64,000 bases of DNA, taken from assembly GCA_964396055.1 (NCBI GenBank), contig CAYNDV010000005.1:8671-72670 (forward strand), read 5' to 3'. Below the pieces are notes generated by a model, which was not told the DNA's origin, searched no databases, and saw nothing but the letters and a program-made list of their open reading frames with translations. Position numbers and translations under genes: made by a program. Origin of the DNA: CAYJPV01 sp964396055 (GTDB taxonomy: Bacteria; Acidobacteriota; Vicinamibacteria; Vicinamibacterales; JAKQTR01). Positions within the stretch are counted from its first letter, which is position 1. Each line of letters begins with the position of its first letter. Positions 27,001 to 36,223 of this stretch are shown piece by piece.

Positions 27001-28476
27001 TCAGGCGCCGGGGAACACCATCCGTTCGACGAACGTGTCCATGAACTGCGGGTCCGACGCCAGGTCCACGTGCGTGCAGCGCGACAATGCGCGTGCGAGG
27101 ATCGCGTCCCGCCGGCCGCCCGCAAGCAGCAGCAGGCGGGCGCCGCGCAGGGCCGTATTGCCGGCTGCCGTCGGCGAGGTGGCCCACGCCGGCAACAACC
27201 CGATGCGCCGGGCGGCCCCTGCCTCGACGTAGTTGCCGAAGGCCCCCGCGAGGAAGACACGATCGGGCGCGAGCACGCGGCCGCCCAGCAGCAGATCGAA
27301 CCCCGCCGCGAGCGCGCCCTTCGCCAGTTGCAGTTCGCGGATGTCGGCCTGGGTCAGTCGCACGGGTCCGGCCAGCGCGATGTGAGGCACGCCGGGCGAC
27401 AACCGGCCGTTCGGACCGATCCAACCCAGGTCGAGGGCGGCCGCCACGGCGTCCACCAGCCCGCTCCCACACAGCCCCCGCGCCGGGCCGCCGCCGATCA
27501 CGTGGCCTGCCAGCGCCCCGTCGACCACGCGCACCCGGTCGATCGCCCCCGTGCCCGCGCGCATGCCCATGCCGATGCGTCCGCCCTCAAAGGCGGGCCC
27601 GGCCGCCGTGGACGCGCAACGGATCCCCGACCGGCACCCGACAGCGATCTCCCCGTTCGTCCCGAGATCGAGCAGGGCCCCGGGCACGTCGGCGTCGGCC
27701 AGCCCGGTGGCCACGATGCCCGCGAGCACGTCGCTCCCCACGAACCCGCCGATGCACGGCAGGAAGGTCGCGCCTGCCGCGGCGCGCATGTGCCACCCGA
27801 GTTGCCGGGCCTCGAACGTCCGGGCCTCCGGCGTGGGCGTCTGGAAGGGCGCCGCGGCCAGCGGCTCGACGTCGAGGCCGCAGAAGAGGTGGTGCATCGC
27901 GGTGTTGCCGACCAGGAGAATCTCGGCCGCCGCGTCGTCGGGCGCGACGCGCGCGACGACGTCGCCAACGGCCTCCCGGATCAGGCGCGTCAGCGCGCCC
28001 GGGGCGCCCCGTTCGTGGTGGATGCGGCTCATCACGTCCGCGCCGAACCGAGCCTGCGGGTTCAACGCGGTCTCGACGGCCAGCACCAGCCCCGTCTCCC
28101 GGTCGACCGCCTGGGCCACCAGGGTCGTCGTGCCGACGTCCACGACCACGCCAATGCCCGCGCCGGGCTCGAAGGGAACCGGGGCCCGGTCGTCGAGGAT
28201 CGTCGCGGACCACTGGGCGATCTCGAGGGTCACCGGGCCGGCGGCTTCGGCGAGGCAGCCCAGGCGCCATCCGTCCGCGATGTCCGACGCGGCGAGCGCC
28301 TCGCGCATGGTGGCGTTCACCGGCACGTGGCCCTCGAGCACGCGCACCTTGCAGCCGCCGCAGAGGGACACGCCCCCGCACGGGAACTCGACGCCGCGCT
28401 CGAACAGCAGGTCGCGCAGCGTCCGTCCCGGCACGGCCTCGAGGCGCACGATCTGGACCCGCGCGTCGTCGTTCAT
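27001..28476 (-). CDS. RACo-like protein: [2Fe-2S] ferredoxin domain plus ASKHA ATPase (DUF4445)
   Basis: 491 residues. The N-terminal plant-type ferredoxin domain has the full ligand set Cys33, Cys39, Cys42 and Cys74 (FPCGGVSLCGGCKV, RLGC). It is followed by a long ASKHA domain: GVVVDVGTTTLVAQAVDRETG (phosphate loop), EILLVGNTAMHHLF, GALLDLGTNGEIAV and GLCGSGLVDAVAA, ending VFLAGAFGNYVEAGAARRIGLLP. This is the architecture of reductive activators of corrinoid proteins (RACo, RamA-like), which use ATP to reduce Co(II) of cobalamin methyltransferases. No corrinoid protein or methyltransferase gene is intact nearby, so its client is not visible. Confidence 0.88.
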   Translation of the reverse strand: MNDDARVQIVRLEAVPGRTLRDLLFERGVEFPCGGVSLCGGCKVRVLEGHVPVNATMREALAASDIADGWRLGCLAEAAGPVTLEIAQWSATILDDRAPVPFEPGAGIGVVVDVGTTTLVAQAVDRETGLVLAVETALNPQARFGADVMSRIHHERGAPGALTRLIREAVGDVVARVAPDDAAAEILLVGNTAMHHLFCGLDVEPLAAAPFQTPTPEARTFEARQLGWHMRAAAGATFLPCIGGFVGSDVLAGIVATGLADADVPGALLDLGTNGEIAVGCRSGIRCASTAAGPAFEGGRIGMGMRAGTGAIDRVRVVDGALAGHVIGGGPARGLCGSGLVDAVAAALDLGWIGPNGRLSPGVPHIALAGPVRLTQADIRELQLAKGALAAGFDLLLGGRVLAPDRVFLAGAFGNYVEAGAARRIGLLPAWATSPTAAGNTALRGARLLLLAGGRRDAILARALSRCTHVDLASDPQFMDTFVERMVFPGA

Positions 28477-28784
28477 CGCGAGACCCGATCGAACCTTGCG
28501 ACGCCGTTCATGCGGCGCCGCTCAGCCGGCGCGCCAGGCTCACCGCGGCGCTGGCGGCTCGGGGCTGTGGACGCGTTCGCGCTGGCAGTCGGCATCGGGG
28601 TTCCTGGCCGGACCGTCCGGCGCCGCGCCAGCATCGCCTGTTGCGCGCTCGGATGTCAACGTGACGCGAAATCACGCGGGGCACCAGGCCTGCCGGAGCG
28701 CGTCGCTCAACGTCCGGGTCGGCCGCGCCCGCAGTCCTCGACGTTCAGGCTGTGGTACCCTAAGGTTCGTCGAGCCCCGCAGCC
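28477..28784. other. 308-base gap between divergent RACo-like and Mrp genes
   Basis: I see no gene in this stretch. Both flanking genes point outward, so promoters for both must lie here. The best candidate for the Mrp operon is an extended -10, TGG followed by TACCCT (28756-28761), about 24 bases upstream of the ATG at 28785, without a convincing -35. No repeats or terminators were noticed. Confidence 0.5.
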
Positions 28785-31103
28785 ATGCTGGCACCAATCC
28801 TCGCACTCCTCCTCGCCTCGGCCCTCGCCCCGGCGGCGCACCGCGTCCTCGGAAAACGCGCAGGGGTGGTCCTCGCCTCGGCGCCGGCCCTTCTCTTCGC
28901 CCATTTCGCCCGATTCCTGGGCCCCGCCGCCGCTGGACAGGCCGTCGAGGAGTCCTGGCCCTGGGTGGCCGGCATGGGCATTCGTCTCGCCTTCCGCCTC
29001 GACGGGCTCTCGCTCCTCTTCGCGTTCCTCGTGACCGGCATCGGGGCCATCGTCATCGTCTACGGCGGCGGCTACCTCAAGGGCGATTCCCGGCTCCCGC
29101 GCTTCTACTCGGCGATCCTCTTCTTCATGGCCGCGATGCTCGGCCTGGTCCTGGCCGACGACGCGCTCGCCCTCTTCGTGTTCTGGGAGTTGACGAGCGT
29201 GAGCTCGTACCTCCTCATCGGCTTCGACCACGAGCAGGAGAAGGCGCGCAAGAGCGCGCTCCAGGCTCTGTTCGTGACCGGCGCGGGCGGCCTCGCCCTC
29301 CTCGCCGGCCTGCTGCTCATCGGCCAGGTCGCTGGGACGCTGCAGTTGTCGGCCCTCGGCGCCCAGGCCGCCGCGATCCAGGGCCACGACGTGTACCTCC
29401 CCGCGCTGCTCCTCGTGCTGCTCGGGGCGTTCACGAAGTCGGCCCAGTTCCCCTTCCACTTCTGGCTGCCCGGAGCGATGGCCGCCCCGAGCCCGGTGAG
29501 CGCATACCTGCACTCGGCCACGATGGTGAAGGCGGGAATCTACCTCCTCGCCCGCCTCAATCCCGCCCTCGGCGGGACGGACGCCTGGCACTACCTCGTC
29601 ATCCTCGCTGGCACCGCAACGCTGGTCACCGGCGCCGTCCTCGCCTACGGCCAGACCGATCTCAAGCGTCTGCTCGCGTTCACGACCGTGAGCGCCCTCG
29701 GGACCCTCACCCTGCTGGTCGGGATCTCGACCGACCTCTCGGCCCGCGCCGCGATGGTGTTCCTCCTGGTCCACGCCCTCTACAAGGCTGCCCTCTTCCT
29801 CGGCGTGGGGGCAATCGACCACGAGGCCGGCACGCGCGACGTGCGCCTCCTCGGAGGGCTCGCCCGGCTCATGCCCCTGACCGGGATTGCCGTGATCGCG
29901 TCCGCGTTGTCGATGGCGGGGCTGCCCCCCTTCTTCGGCTTCCTCGCGAAGGAGCTCTTCTACGAGGCCAAGTACGAGGCCCCGCAGGCGGGAGACCTTC
30001 TGGTGGTCGCCAGCTTCGTGGGCAGCGCGCTGGTCGCGGCGGCGGCGGGGCTCGTGGCCTGGCGGCCGTTCTTCGGCCGCGTGCGCGGGGCGCCGACGCA
30101 CGTCCACGAGGCGCCGCCCGCCCTGTGGCTGGGTCCCGTCCTCCTCGCCGCCTCGAGCGTGGCGCTCGGTCTCTTTCCCGAACTGCTCGCCGTCCCGCTC
30201 GTCCAGCCGGCGGCGAGCGCGGTGCAGGGCGAGCACACCGAGGTCGTCCTCCGTCCGTGGGCCGGGGTGAACCCCGCGTTTGTCCAGACCCTGCTGATGC
30301 TCGCCCTCGGCGGCGTGCTCTACGCAGCCCATGACCGGATGCTCCTGCGTCTCGAGCCGCTGCGGAGGCTCGCGGCGTGGGGCCCCAACCGCGTCTACCA
30401 GGCCGTGCTGGCGGCCATCGTCGCGCTGTCGAAGGCCCAGACGCGGCTCCTCCAGAACGGGGTCCTCGGCTGGTATCTGTTCGTGACCATCGGCACCACG
30501 GTGGCCCTCGGCAGCTACGCCCTCGTGACGCGGGTGGGGGCCGTGGACGCGCCCCTCGAGCCCGTGCGGCCCGGCGAAGCGCTCGTGGCCCTCGCCATGG
30601 CGGCGGCGGCGGTGGCGGTCGTGCGCGCGCGGTCCCTCCTGGTCGCGATCGCCGCGCTGGGCGTCGTCGGCTACGGCGTGGCCGTCGTGTTCCTGCTGTT
30701 CGGCGGGCCGGATCTTGCCCTGACCCAGTTCTCGATCGAGACGCTGTCGGTGCTCCTCTTCGTGCTCGTGCTGCGCCGCCTGCCGCCGCTGCGGACCCTC
30801 TCGCCGCGCAAGGAGCGTGTGCGCGACGGTGTGCTGGCCGTGGCGGGCGGGGCGTTCGTGACCGTCCTGGTGCTCGCGGCGACCGCCGCCCCCCCCTCGA
30901 CGGCGCTGCGCGACTACTTCGCGGCGAACAGCCTCGCCCTGGCCTACGGGCGCAACGTGGTGAACGTGATTCTCGTCGACTTCCGGGGATTCGACACCCT
31001 CGGGGAGATTACCGTGCTCGCGGTCGCCGCGATCGGCGTGGTCGCGCTCCTGCGTCTGAGGGCGACGGGGAAGGGAGAGGAGGCCCGCAAGTGGACTCTC
31101 TGA
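28785..31103 (+). CDS. mrpA: Mrp Na+/H+ antiporter subunit A
   Basis: 772 residues, the usual MrpA size. NuoL-like core with [36 protein letters not shown] (key Glu), [36 protein letters not shown] and [18 protein letters not shown]. The C-terminal part after about residue 600 is the MbhD/DUF4040 and MbhE region ([25 protein letters not shown]), which marks MrpA rather than NuoL. First gene of a complete A-G operon; the largest subunit of a membrane complex exchanging cytoplasmic Na+ (or other monovalent cation) for protons. The stop lies inside the next gene (13-base overlap). No clear Shine-Dalgarno at ATG 28785. Confidence 0.93.
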   Translation: MLAPILALLLASALAPAAHRVLGKRAGVVLASAPALLFAHFARFLGPAAAGQAVEESWPWVAGMGIRLAFRLDGLSLLFAFLVTGIGAIVIVYGGGYLKGDSRLPRFYSAILFFMAAMLGLVLADDALALFVFWELTSVSSYLLIGFDHEQEKARKSALQALFVTGAGGLALLAGLLLIGQVAGTLQLSALGAQAAAIQGHDVYLPALLLVLLGAFTKSAQFPFHFWLPGAMAAPSPVSAYLHSATMVKAGIYLLARLNPALGGTDAWHYLVILAGTATLVTGAVLAYGQTDLKRLLAFTTVSALGTLTLLVGISTDLSARAAMVFLLVHALYKAALFLGVGAIDHEAGTRDVRLLGGLARLMPLTGIAVIASALSMAGLPPFFGFLAKELFYEAKYEAPQAGDLLVVASFVGSALVAAAAGLVAWRPFFGRVRGAPTHVHEAPPALWLGPVLLAASSVALGLFPELLAVPLVQPAASAVQGEHTEVVLRPWAGVNPAFVQTLLMLALGGVLYAAHDRMLLRLEPLRRLAAWGPNRVYQAVLAAIVALSKAQTRLLQNGVLGWYLFVTIGTTVALGSYALVTRVGAVDAPLEPVRPGEALVALAMAAAAVAVVRARSLLVAIAALGVVGYGVAVVFLLFGGPDLALTQFSIETLSVLLFVLVLRRLPPLRTLSPRKERVRDGVLAVAGGAFVTVLVLAATAAPPSTALRDYFAANSLALAYGRNVVNVILVDFRGFDTLGEITVLAVAAIGVVALLRLRATGKGEEARKWTL

Positions 31104-31504
31104 TCCTGCGCTCCGGGGCGCGCTTCCTGGTGCCCCTCACGCTGCTGTTCTCCGTGTTCGTCCTCGTTCGCGGGCACAACGAGCCGGGAGGCGGCTTCGT
31201 GGGGGGGCTCGTCGCGGCAACCGCCTTCGCCATCGTCCTGCTCTCGGAGGGCCTGGACCGGGCTCGTCAGCTCCTGCGCCTCGACCCGCTCACCCTCGTG
31301 GCGGCCGGCCTCGTCGTGGCCCTCGCCTCCGGAATCCCTCCCATCCTGCGCGCCGGGCCGTTCATGACCGGGTGGTGGCTGAAGGTTCCGCTGCCGGTGG
31401 TCGGGAAGGTGGGCTCCCCGGTGGTCTTCGACGTGGGCGTCTACCTCGTCGTCCTGGGGATCGTCCTCGCGATCCTCTTCGCGCTGGCCGAGGAGGAACC
31501 GTGA
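31091..31504 (+). CDS. mrpB: Mrp antiporter subunit B
   Basis: 137 residues from GTG 31091, overlapping the mrpA end by 13 bases. Four helices; [41 protein letters not shown] is the conserved MnhB/MrpB N-terminus, including the HNEPGGGF motif. Start chosen because this motif must be included and no other start is closer. The stop overlaps the mrpC start (GTGA). Confidence 0.92.
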   Translation: MDSLILRSGARFLVPLTLLFSVFVLVRGHNEPGGGFVGGLVAATAFAIVLLSEGLDRARQLLRLDPLTLVAAGLVVALASGIPPILRAGPFMTGWWLKVPLPVVGKVGSPVVFDVGVYLVVLGIVLAILFALAEEEP

Positions 31505-31848
31505 CGACACTGTTCGCCGCCGTGATCGGCATCCTCTACGCGGCCGGGCTCTACCTCGTGATGCGCCGCAGCGTCGTCAAGCTCGTGCTCGGCCTCGCCC
31601 TGCTCGGCCACGCCGCGAACCTGCTCATCTTCACCATGGGCCGGCTCTCCCGGGCTGCGGCCCCGATCATCCCGGCCGGGGCGGAGAGGCTCGTCCCGCC
31701 CCACGCCGATCCGGTGCCCCAGGCCCTCGTGCTCACAGCCATCGTGATCGGCTTCGGCGTCCAGGCCTTCGCTCTCGTGCTCGTGAAGCGGGCGTATCGG
31801 GAGACCGGCACGGACGACCTCGACGCCCTGAGGTCCACGGATTCATGA
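31501..31848 (+). CDS. mrpC: Mrp antiporter subunit C (NuoK-like)
   Basis: 115 residues from GTG 31501. Three helices with [27 protein letters not shown] and [25 protein letters not shown], the NuoK/MnhC signature including [14 protein letters not shown]. Four-base overlaps on both sides (GTGA with mrpB, ATGA with mrpD) point to translational coupling. Confidence 0.92.
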   Translation: MTTLFAAVIGILYAAGLYLVMRRSVVKLVLGLALLGHAANLLIFTMGRLSRAAAPIIPAGAERLVPPHADPVPQALVLTAIVIGFGVQAFALVLVKRAYRETGTDDLDALRSTDS

Positions 31849-33341
31849 CGGCGCTCGTCGTGCTTCCCGTCCTCGTGCCTCTCGCGACGGCGATCGCGTG
31901 CCTGGCCCTGCGGCCGTGGCGGATGGCCGTGCGCGCCGCGAGCGTCCTCGGGGCGGCCGCCCATCTCGCCGTCGCGGCCGCGCTGCTCGCGCGCGTGGAC
32001 GGGTCGGGCATCCAGGTCATGCAGATGGGCGCCTGGCCCGCCCCGTTCGGGATCAGTTTCGTCGCCGACCTCCTCGCGGCGATCATGGTGCTGCTCGCCG
32101 GGATCACCGGCCTCGCCGTCGCCGTCTACTCGCTGGGCTCGATCGATGCCGCCCGCGAGCGCCACGGCTACCACGCCCTCTTCCATGTCCTCCTGATGGG
32201 CGTGAGCATGGCGTTCCTGACCGGGGATCTGTTCAACCTGTACGTGGCGTTCGAGGTCATGCTCATGGCCTCGTTCGTGCTGCTCGCCCTCGGGGGTGAA
32301 CGGGCCCAGCTCGAGGGGAGCGTGAAGTACGTGGCGCTCAACCTCTTCTCCTCGGCCATCTTCCTCGCCGCGGTGGGTGTCCTCTACGGCGTCGCGGGCA
32401 CGCTCAACATGGCCGACCTCGCCCGCGCCATCGAGCGGGGTGTCGCCCCCGGCCTCGTCACGACGCTCGCCTGCCTGTTCCTGGTCGCCTTCGGCATCAA
32501 GGCCGCCGTTTTCCCGCTCTTCTTCTGGCTCCCCGCGTCGTACCACACGCCGCCGGTCGCGGTGTCCGCGATCTTCGCGGGCCTGCTCACCAAGGTGGGC
32601 GTCTACGCGCTCGTGCGGGCCTTCACGCTCGTCTTCGTGGGCGATACCGCGCTCACGCACAGCCTCATCCTCGCGGTCGCGGTGCTGACGATGGTCACCG
32701 GCGTCCTCGGGGCGGCGGCCCAGTTCGAGTTCCGCCGGGTGCTCTCCTTCCACATCGTCAGCCAGATCGGCTACATGGTGCTCGGTCTGGGCCTGTTCAC
32801 GCCGCTCGCCCTCGCGGGAACGGTGTTCTACCTGATGCACCACATCGTCGTGAAGACGAATCTCTTCCTCATCGGGGGAATCGTGATGCGCCTCGGCGGC
32901 ACGCTGGACCTCGCGGCGCTGGGCGGCCTCTACCGCCGGCGCCCGGGCCTCGCGATCCTCTTCCTGGTGCCCGCGTTCTCGCTGGCGGGCATTCCGCCCC
33001 TCTCGGGTTTCTGGGGCAAGCTCGTCCTCGTGAAGGCCGGAATCGAGTCCGGGCAGTACGCGGTGACGGCGGTGGCGCTTGCGGTGAGCCTCCTCACCCT
33101 CTTCTCGATGACCAAGCTCTGGAACGAAGCGTTCTGGAAGGAGCCGCCGGCGGACCATGCGGTGGCGGCTGCCCGGGTGCCGTGGACGCTCCTCGGACCG
33201 GTGGTGGCGCTCGCCGCAATCACGGTGGCGGTAGGCATCGGGGCGGGGCCGGTCTTCGACCTCGCGAGCCGGGCGGCGGCCCAGCTTGCCGATCCCTCCC
33301 AGTACGTGCGGGCGGTTCTGGGACCCGAGGCCCGGCCGTGA
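31845..33341 (+). CDS. mrpD: Mrp antiporter subunit D (NuoN-like)
   Basis: 498 residues, about 14 helices. Antiporter-like subunit with [29 protein letters not shown] (key Glu), [37 protein letters not shown] and [24 protein letters not shown], all typical of MnhD/MrpD. ATGA overlap with mrpC and GTGA overlap with mrpE. Confidence 0.93.
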   Translation: MTALVVLPVLVPLATAIACLALRPWRMAVRAASVLGAAAHLAVAAALLARVDGSGIQVMQMGAWPAPFGISFVADLLAAIMVLLAGITGLAVAVYSLGSIDAARERHGYHALFHVLLMGVSMAFLTGDLFNLYVAFEVMLMASFVLLALGGERAQLEGSVKYVALNLFSSAIFLAAVGVLYGVAGTLNMADLARAIERGVAPGLVTTLACLFLVAFGIKAAVFPLFFWLPASYHTPPVAVSAIFAGLLTKVGVYALVRAFTLVFVGDTALTHSLILAVAVLTMVTGVLGAAAQFEFRRVLSFHIVSQIGYMVLGLGLFTPLALAGTVFYLMHHIVVKTNLFLIGGIVMRLGGTLDLAALGGLYRRRPGLAILFLVPAFSLAGIPPLSGFWGKLVLVKAGIESGQYAVTAVALAVSLLTLFSMTKLWNEAFWKEPPADHAVAAARVPWTLLGPVVALAAITVAVGIGAGPVFDLASRAAAQLADPSQYVRAVLGPEARP

Positions 33342-33805
33342 TTGTGGAACTCTCGCTCCTCGCCCTCGCCTGGATGGCCCTCACGGGGGACTGGTCGCTC
33401 GCGGCATTCGTGTTCGCATGCGCGCTCGGCTGGCTCCTCCTGCGACTCGTGCGCCCCCTCGGCGGCGAGGGCTTCCGCCGCGTCCGCCTGGCCCGCCTCC
33501 CCGGGTTCCTCGCCTTCGTCCTGAAGGAGGTGGTGGTCGCGAACCTCAGGGTCGCGGCGGCGGTGATCGTTCCAGCCCGGCGCCTGCGGCCGGCCATCGT
33601 CGCGGTGCCCCTGACGCTGGACCGCGACGCGGAGATCGCGTTGCTCGCCAACCTGATCACGCTGACCCCGGGCACGCTGAGCCTGGACGTCTCTCCCGAC
33701 CGGCGCACGCTCTACGTGCACGCCATGGCCACCACGGGCCCCGACGACCTGCGCCGGGAGATCCGGGACGGCTTCGAGCGGCGGATCCTCGAGGTGTTCC
33801 GGTGA
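33338..33805 (+). CDS. mrpE: Mrp antiporter subunit E
   Basis: 155 residues from GTG 33338, overlapping the mrpD stop by four bases. N-terminal helices ([33 protein letters not shown]), then [21 protein letters not shown] and the conserved soluble part [31 protein letters not shown], diagnostic for MnhE. The stop overlaps the mrpF GTG. Confidence 0.92.
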   Translation: MIVELSLLALAWMALTGDWSLAAFVFACALGWLLLRLVRPLGGEGFRRVRLARLPGFLAFVLKEVVVANLRVAAAVIVPARRLRPAIVAVPLTLDRDAEIALLANLITLTPGTLSLDVSPDRRTLYVHAMATTGPDDLRREIRDGFERRILEVFR

Positions 33806-34074
33806 GCCCGGCCGCCCTCGGCGCAACCATCGCCCTGGCCCTCGTGGGCGTTGCGGTGCTGCTGGCCTTCGTCCGGCTGTTGCGCGGACCGGACCTCGCA
33901 AACCGCGTCGTGGCCGTCGACCTTCTGTCCGGTCTCGGAGTGGGAATCGCGGGCGCAGCCGCCGTCCTGTCGGGCAACCAGGTGTACCTCGACGTCGCCC
34001 TCGTCCTCGCCCTCATTGCGTTCCTGGGCACCGTGGCCTTCGCCCGCTACGCCGAGCAGGGGGGTGACGAGTGA
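33802..34074 (+). CDS. mrpF: Mrp antiporter subunit F
   Basis: 90 residues from GTG 33802. Three helices; RLLRGPDLANRVVAVDLLSGLGVG and DVALVLALIAFLGTVAFARYAE are the MnhF/MrpF motifs. Four-base overlap with neighbours on both sides. Confidence 0.92.
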   Translation: MSPAALGATIALALVGVAVLLAFVRLLRGPDLANRVVAVDLLSGLGVGIAGAAAVLSGNQVYLDVALVLALIAFLGTVAFARYAEQGGDE

Positions 34075-34415
34075 GCGCCCTCGTCGCCCTGCTGCTCGTC
34101 TCGGGGGCCCTCTTCATGCTCCTGGCCGGCGTCGGCCTTGTGCGGCTCCCTGATCTCTATACGCGGATGTCGGCCGCGTCGAAGGCCGCGACGCTCGGGG
34201 CATCCCTCGTCCTCCTCGGGGCAGCCGTCCACTTCGGCACCGCGGCGGCCGCCGGGCGGGCGGTCGTGATCGTGGCGTTCCTCTTCCTGACCGCCCCGCT
34301 CGCCGCCCAGGCGATCGGCCGCGCGGGATACCGGAGGAAGAGCCCGCTGTGGGAGGGCACCGTCGCCGACGAACTCGCCGGCGCTGAGGACGCGGCAACA
34401 GACGCGTCCCGCTAG
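34071..34415 (+). CDS. mrpG: Mrp antiporter subunit G
   Basis: 114 residues from GTG 34071. Three helices with GVGLVRLPDLYTRMSAASKAATLGASLVLLG, the MnhG signature, and FLFLTAPLAAQAIGRAGYR near the end. Last gene of the Mrp operon. Its TAG (34413-34415) overlaps the stop of the convergent gene on the other strand in the tetramer CTAG. Confidence 0.92.
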   Translation: MSALVALLLVSGALFMLLAGVGLVRLPDLYTRMSAASKAATLGASLVLLGAAVHFGTAAAAGRAVVIVAFLFLTAPLAAQAIGRAGYRRKSPLWEGTVADELAGAEDAATDASR

Positions 34416-35323
34416 CGCTCCCACGTGTAGAGGCGCGTCATCACCACGGGCTGCGGCGCTGCCATCGAGCACACGATCGACATGGTCGGGCAGACGTCCC
34501 CGGGCCCGCACGCGGGTGGACCGGGCACCGAGGCCTCGCCATTCCCGCGCGCGTCCTTGCCGGCTGCTGCGGTCAGCGGCGGGAAGAGCGGAGTGCCGTC
34601 CAGGCCCTGGAGTCCGATGTGACAGGAGGCCGTCGCGCCTGCGCCGGCAACACCGGCGATCTGGAGCCTGGCCGAGCTGCGGAACGTCAGGCCCGGCACC
34701 CAGCCCTTCGGCCTCTTGATGTCGAAGCTCAGCCTGCCCGTGGTCTTCTGTTCCCGGCCGCTCGGTCCCGGGCAGCGAATCTCGAACGCCAGGGACGCCT
34801 CGTTGCCGTCGGCTTTCTCGAGGCGGCAACCGGGACCGAGGGCCTCGGCCCCCGGCACCTGCAGGGTGGCGTCCCGGAAGATCCACTGGGGTCCCGAGGG
34901 CCTCACATCGACGCCGTTCGATCCGCCCCACGCCTCACCGCTCTCCATCGGCGCGTCGCACGTGGTGTATCGGCCCGTGAAGGATCCGCCTTCGAACGCG
35001 AGCCGGAACCGTCCCCAGTTGTGCTGGCCCTCGTAGATGGCCGTCGAGCAGCGCTGGCCGGAATGGTCTTCGACCCACCAGTTGCCGTTGAACACGCCTG
35101 CGACGAAGAAGCCGCTGAGCCTGATCCGGCCGGCTGTCGGCGTCGTCACCGTGCCGAGGTAGCCCGCCCCGCCCAGTTCGAACGTCACCAGACCGCGGCT
35201 CGAGTACCAGGTGCCGGCGATGGACCGGCTGGTGGGTGTGGGCTTCACCGACCCGAGTTGAGCCGGGACCGGAACGGGTACCGTGAGCGCGCACGCCAGA
35301 ACGACGGAGAGGCGAATCAGCAT
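34412..35323 (-). CDS. Unknown secreted protein
   Basis: 303 residues. Start ATG 35323 is set by GGAGGAA five bases upstream; a longer start at 35344 adds seven residues ahead of the signal peptide. The signal peptide is LIRLSVVLACALTVPVPVPAQ. I do not recognise a family. The mature part is beta-rich, with GTWYSSRGLVTFELGGAGYLGTV near the start, a GNWWVEDHSGQ segment, and eight or so cysteines that could form disulphides. The C-terminal third includes a run rich in Gly/Pro (about residues 250-275). Its divergent partner upstream encodes a small cysteine-rich protein. Confidence 0.65.
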   Translation of the reverse strand: MLIRLSVVLACALTVPVPVPAQLGSVKPTPTSRSIAGTWYSSRGLVTFELGGAGYLGTVTTPTAGRIRLSGFFVAGVFNGNWWVEDHSGQRCSTAIYEGQHNWGRFRLAFEGGSFTGRYTTCDAPMESGEAWGGSNGVDVRPSGPQWIFRDATLQVPGAEALGPGCRLEKADGNEASLAFEIRCPGPSGREQKTTGRLSFDIKRPKGWVPGLTFRSSARLQIAGVAGAGATASCHIGLQGLDGTPLFPPLTAAAGKDARGNGEASVPGPPACGPGDVCPTMSIVCSMAAPQPVVMTRLYTWER

Positions 35324-35605
35324 GGCTTCCTCCGAGGAGCACACGGGGGGCCGTGGCGGAACCGACTCGCGCCACGCGGCCAGGTCATGTCTCAGGGGTT
35401 ACCCTGGCAGCATTGTAGCGCCACCACCCTCGGACTGATCCGGATCCGGCTGGCGACACAGCCGGGATCATTGCGGTCGGGCAGCCCCGGACCTGCCGTT
35501 CGCCCCTCGTTCTCCCGCGTTCGTCACATTCCAGGAGCACCTGCCGCGGGCGTTCGGCACACTCGACCCAGGACGGCGGTCACCGGGCCGCCGACAGGAG
35601 GTCGA
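35324..35605. promoter_or_regulatory. Divergent promoter region with small hairpin
   Basis: A TACAAT -10 like hexamer on the minus strand (35417-35412) would give an 82-base leader for the secreted protein. Within that leader is a five-base-pair perfect hairpin, CAGGG-GTTA-CCCTG (35393-35406). For the plus-strand gene only the Shine-Dalgarno AGGAGG (35596-35601) is clear. Confidence 0.35.
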
Positions 35606-36151
35606 ATGGACCGGAAGCAGTTCTTGAGGACGGTGTGCGGGCTCGGGGCGTGCGGCTGCGCGGCCACCCTGATCGAGGCTCCGGGCGTGCTGGCGGCCGC
35701 ACAGGCCGAGGCTCCCGATCAGCGTCTGGCGTTTGCGCGCTATCAGGTGGCCAACCTCACACGCTTCATCGCCGGAGGACCCGGGGCGTCGGCCGGCGTC
35801 GAGGCCATCGAGAAGACCGGCCGCGAATGCGCGAAACTCGGCGGGCTCCCGGCGAGGTTCAAGGGCAATCCCGAGGGCTACTTCGCCGCCGCCAGGCAGG
35901 CCTGGGGCACCGAGTTCCAGTGGGACAAGCCGAAGGGTATCGTCACGGTCGCCGTGGCCGAAGGCCCGTGCGGCTGCCCCCTGGTGGACACCAGGCGCAC
36001 GCCGGCCGTCTGGTGCCACTGCTCGGTGGGCTACCAGAAAGAGGCATTCGCCCAGGTGTTCGGGCGGGAGGTGCAGGCGCGGCTCATGGAGTCGAAGCTC
36101 TCGGGCGGCACCCGGTGTGTGTTCGAGGTTCAGGTCGGATCGCCGGTCTGA
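35606..36151 (+). CDS. Small cysteine-rich exported protein (DUF6144-like)
   Basis: 181 residues from ATG 35606, four bases after AGGAGG. The N-terminus DRKQFLRTVCGLGACGCAATL looks like a hydrophobic export signal with clustered cysteines; it lacks the twin arginines of a true Tat signal, and GLGAC could be a weak lipobox. The C-terminal part has paired cysteine motifs, EGPCGCPLVDTRRTP and WCHCSVGYQKEAFAQVFGREV, resembling the CxC...CxC pattern of DUF6144-type proteins. Such a pattern suggests metal or cofactor binding; the function is unknown. It is 72 bases upstream of a two-component system on the same strand. Confidence 0.65.
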   Translation: MDRKQFLRTVCGLGACGCAATLIEAPGVLAAAQAEAPDQRLAFARYQVANLTRFIAGGPGASAGVEAIEKTGRECAKLGGLPARFKGNPEGYFAAARQAWGTEFQWDKPKGIVTVAVAEGPCGCPLVDTRRTPAVWCHCSVGYQKEAFAQVFGREVQARLMESKLSGGTRCVFEVQVGSPV

Positions 36152-36223
36152 CCGGCGTTCCACGCTATGCTTGAGGCCGTCGCGGGGCGCGGCGACGCGC
36201 CTGACTGCCCGCGTGGGACTGCC

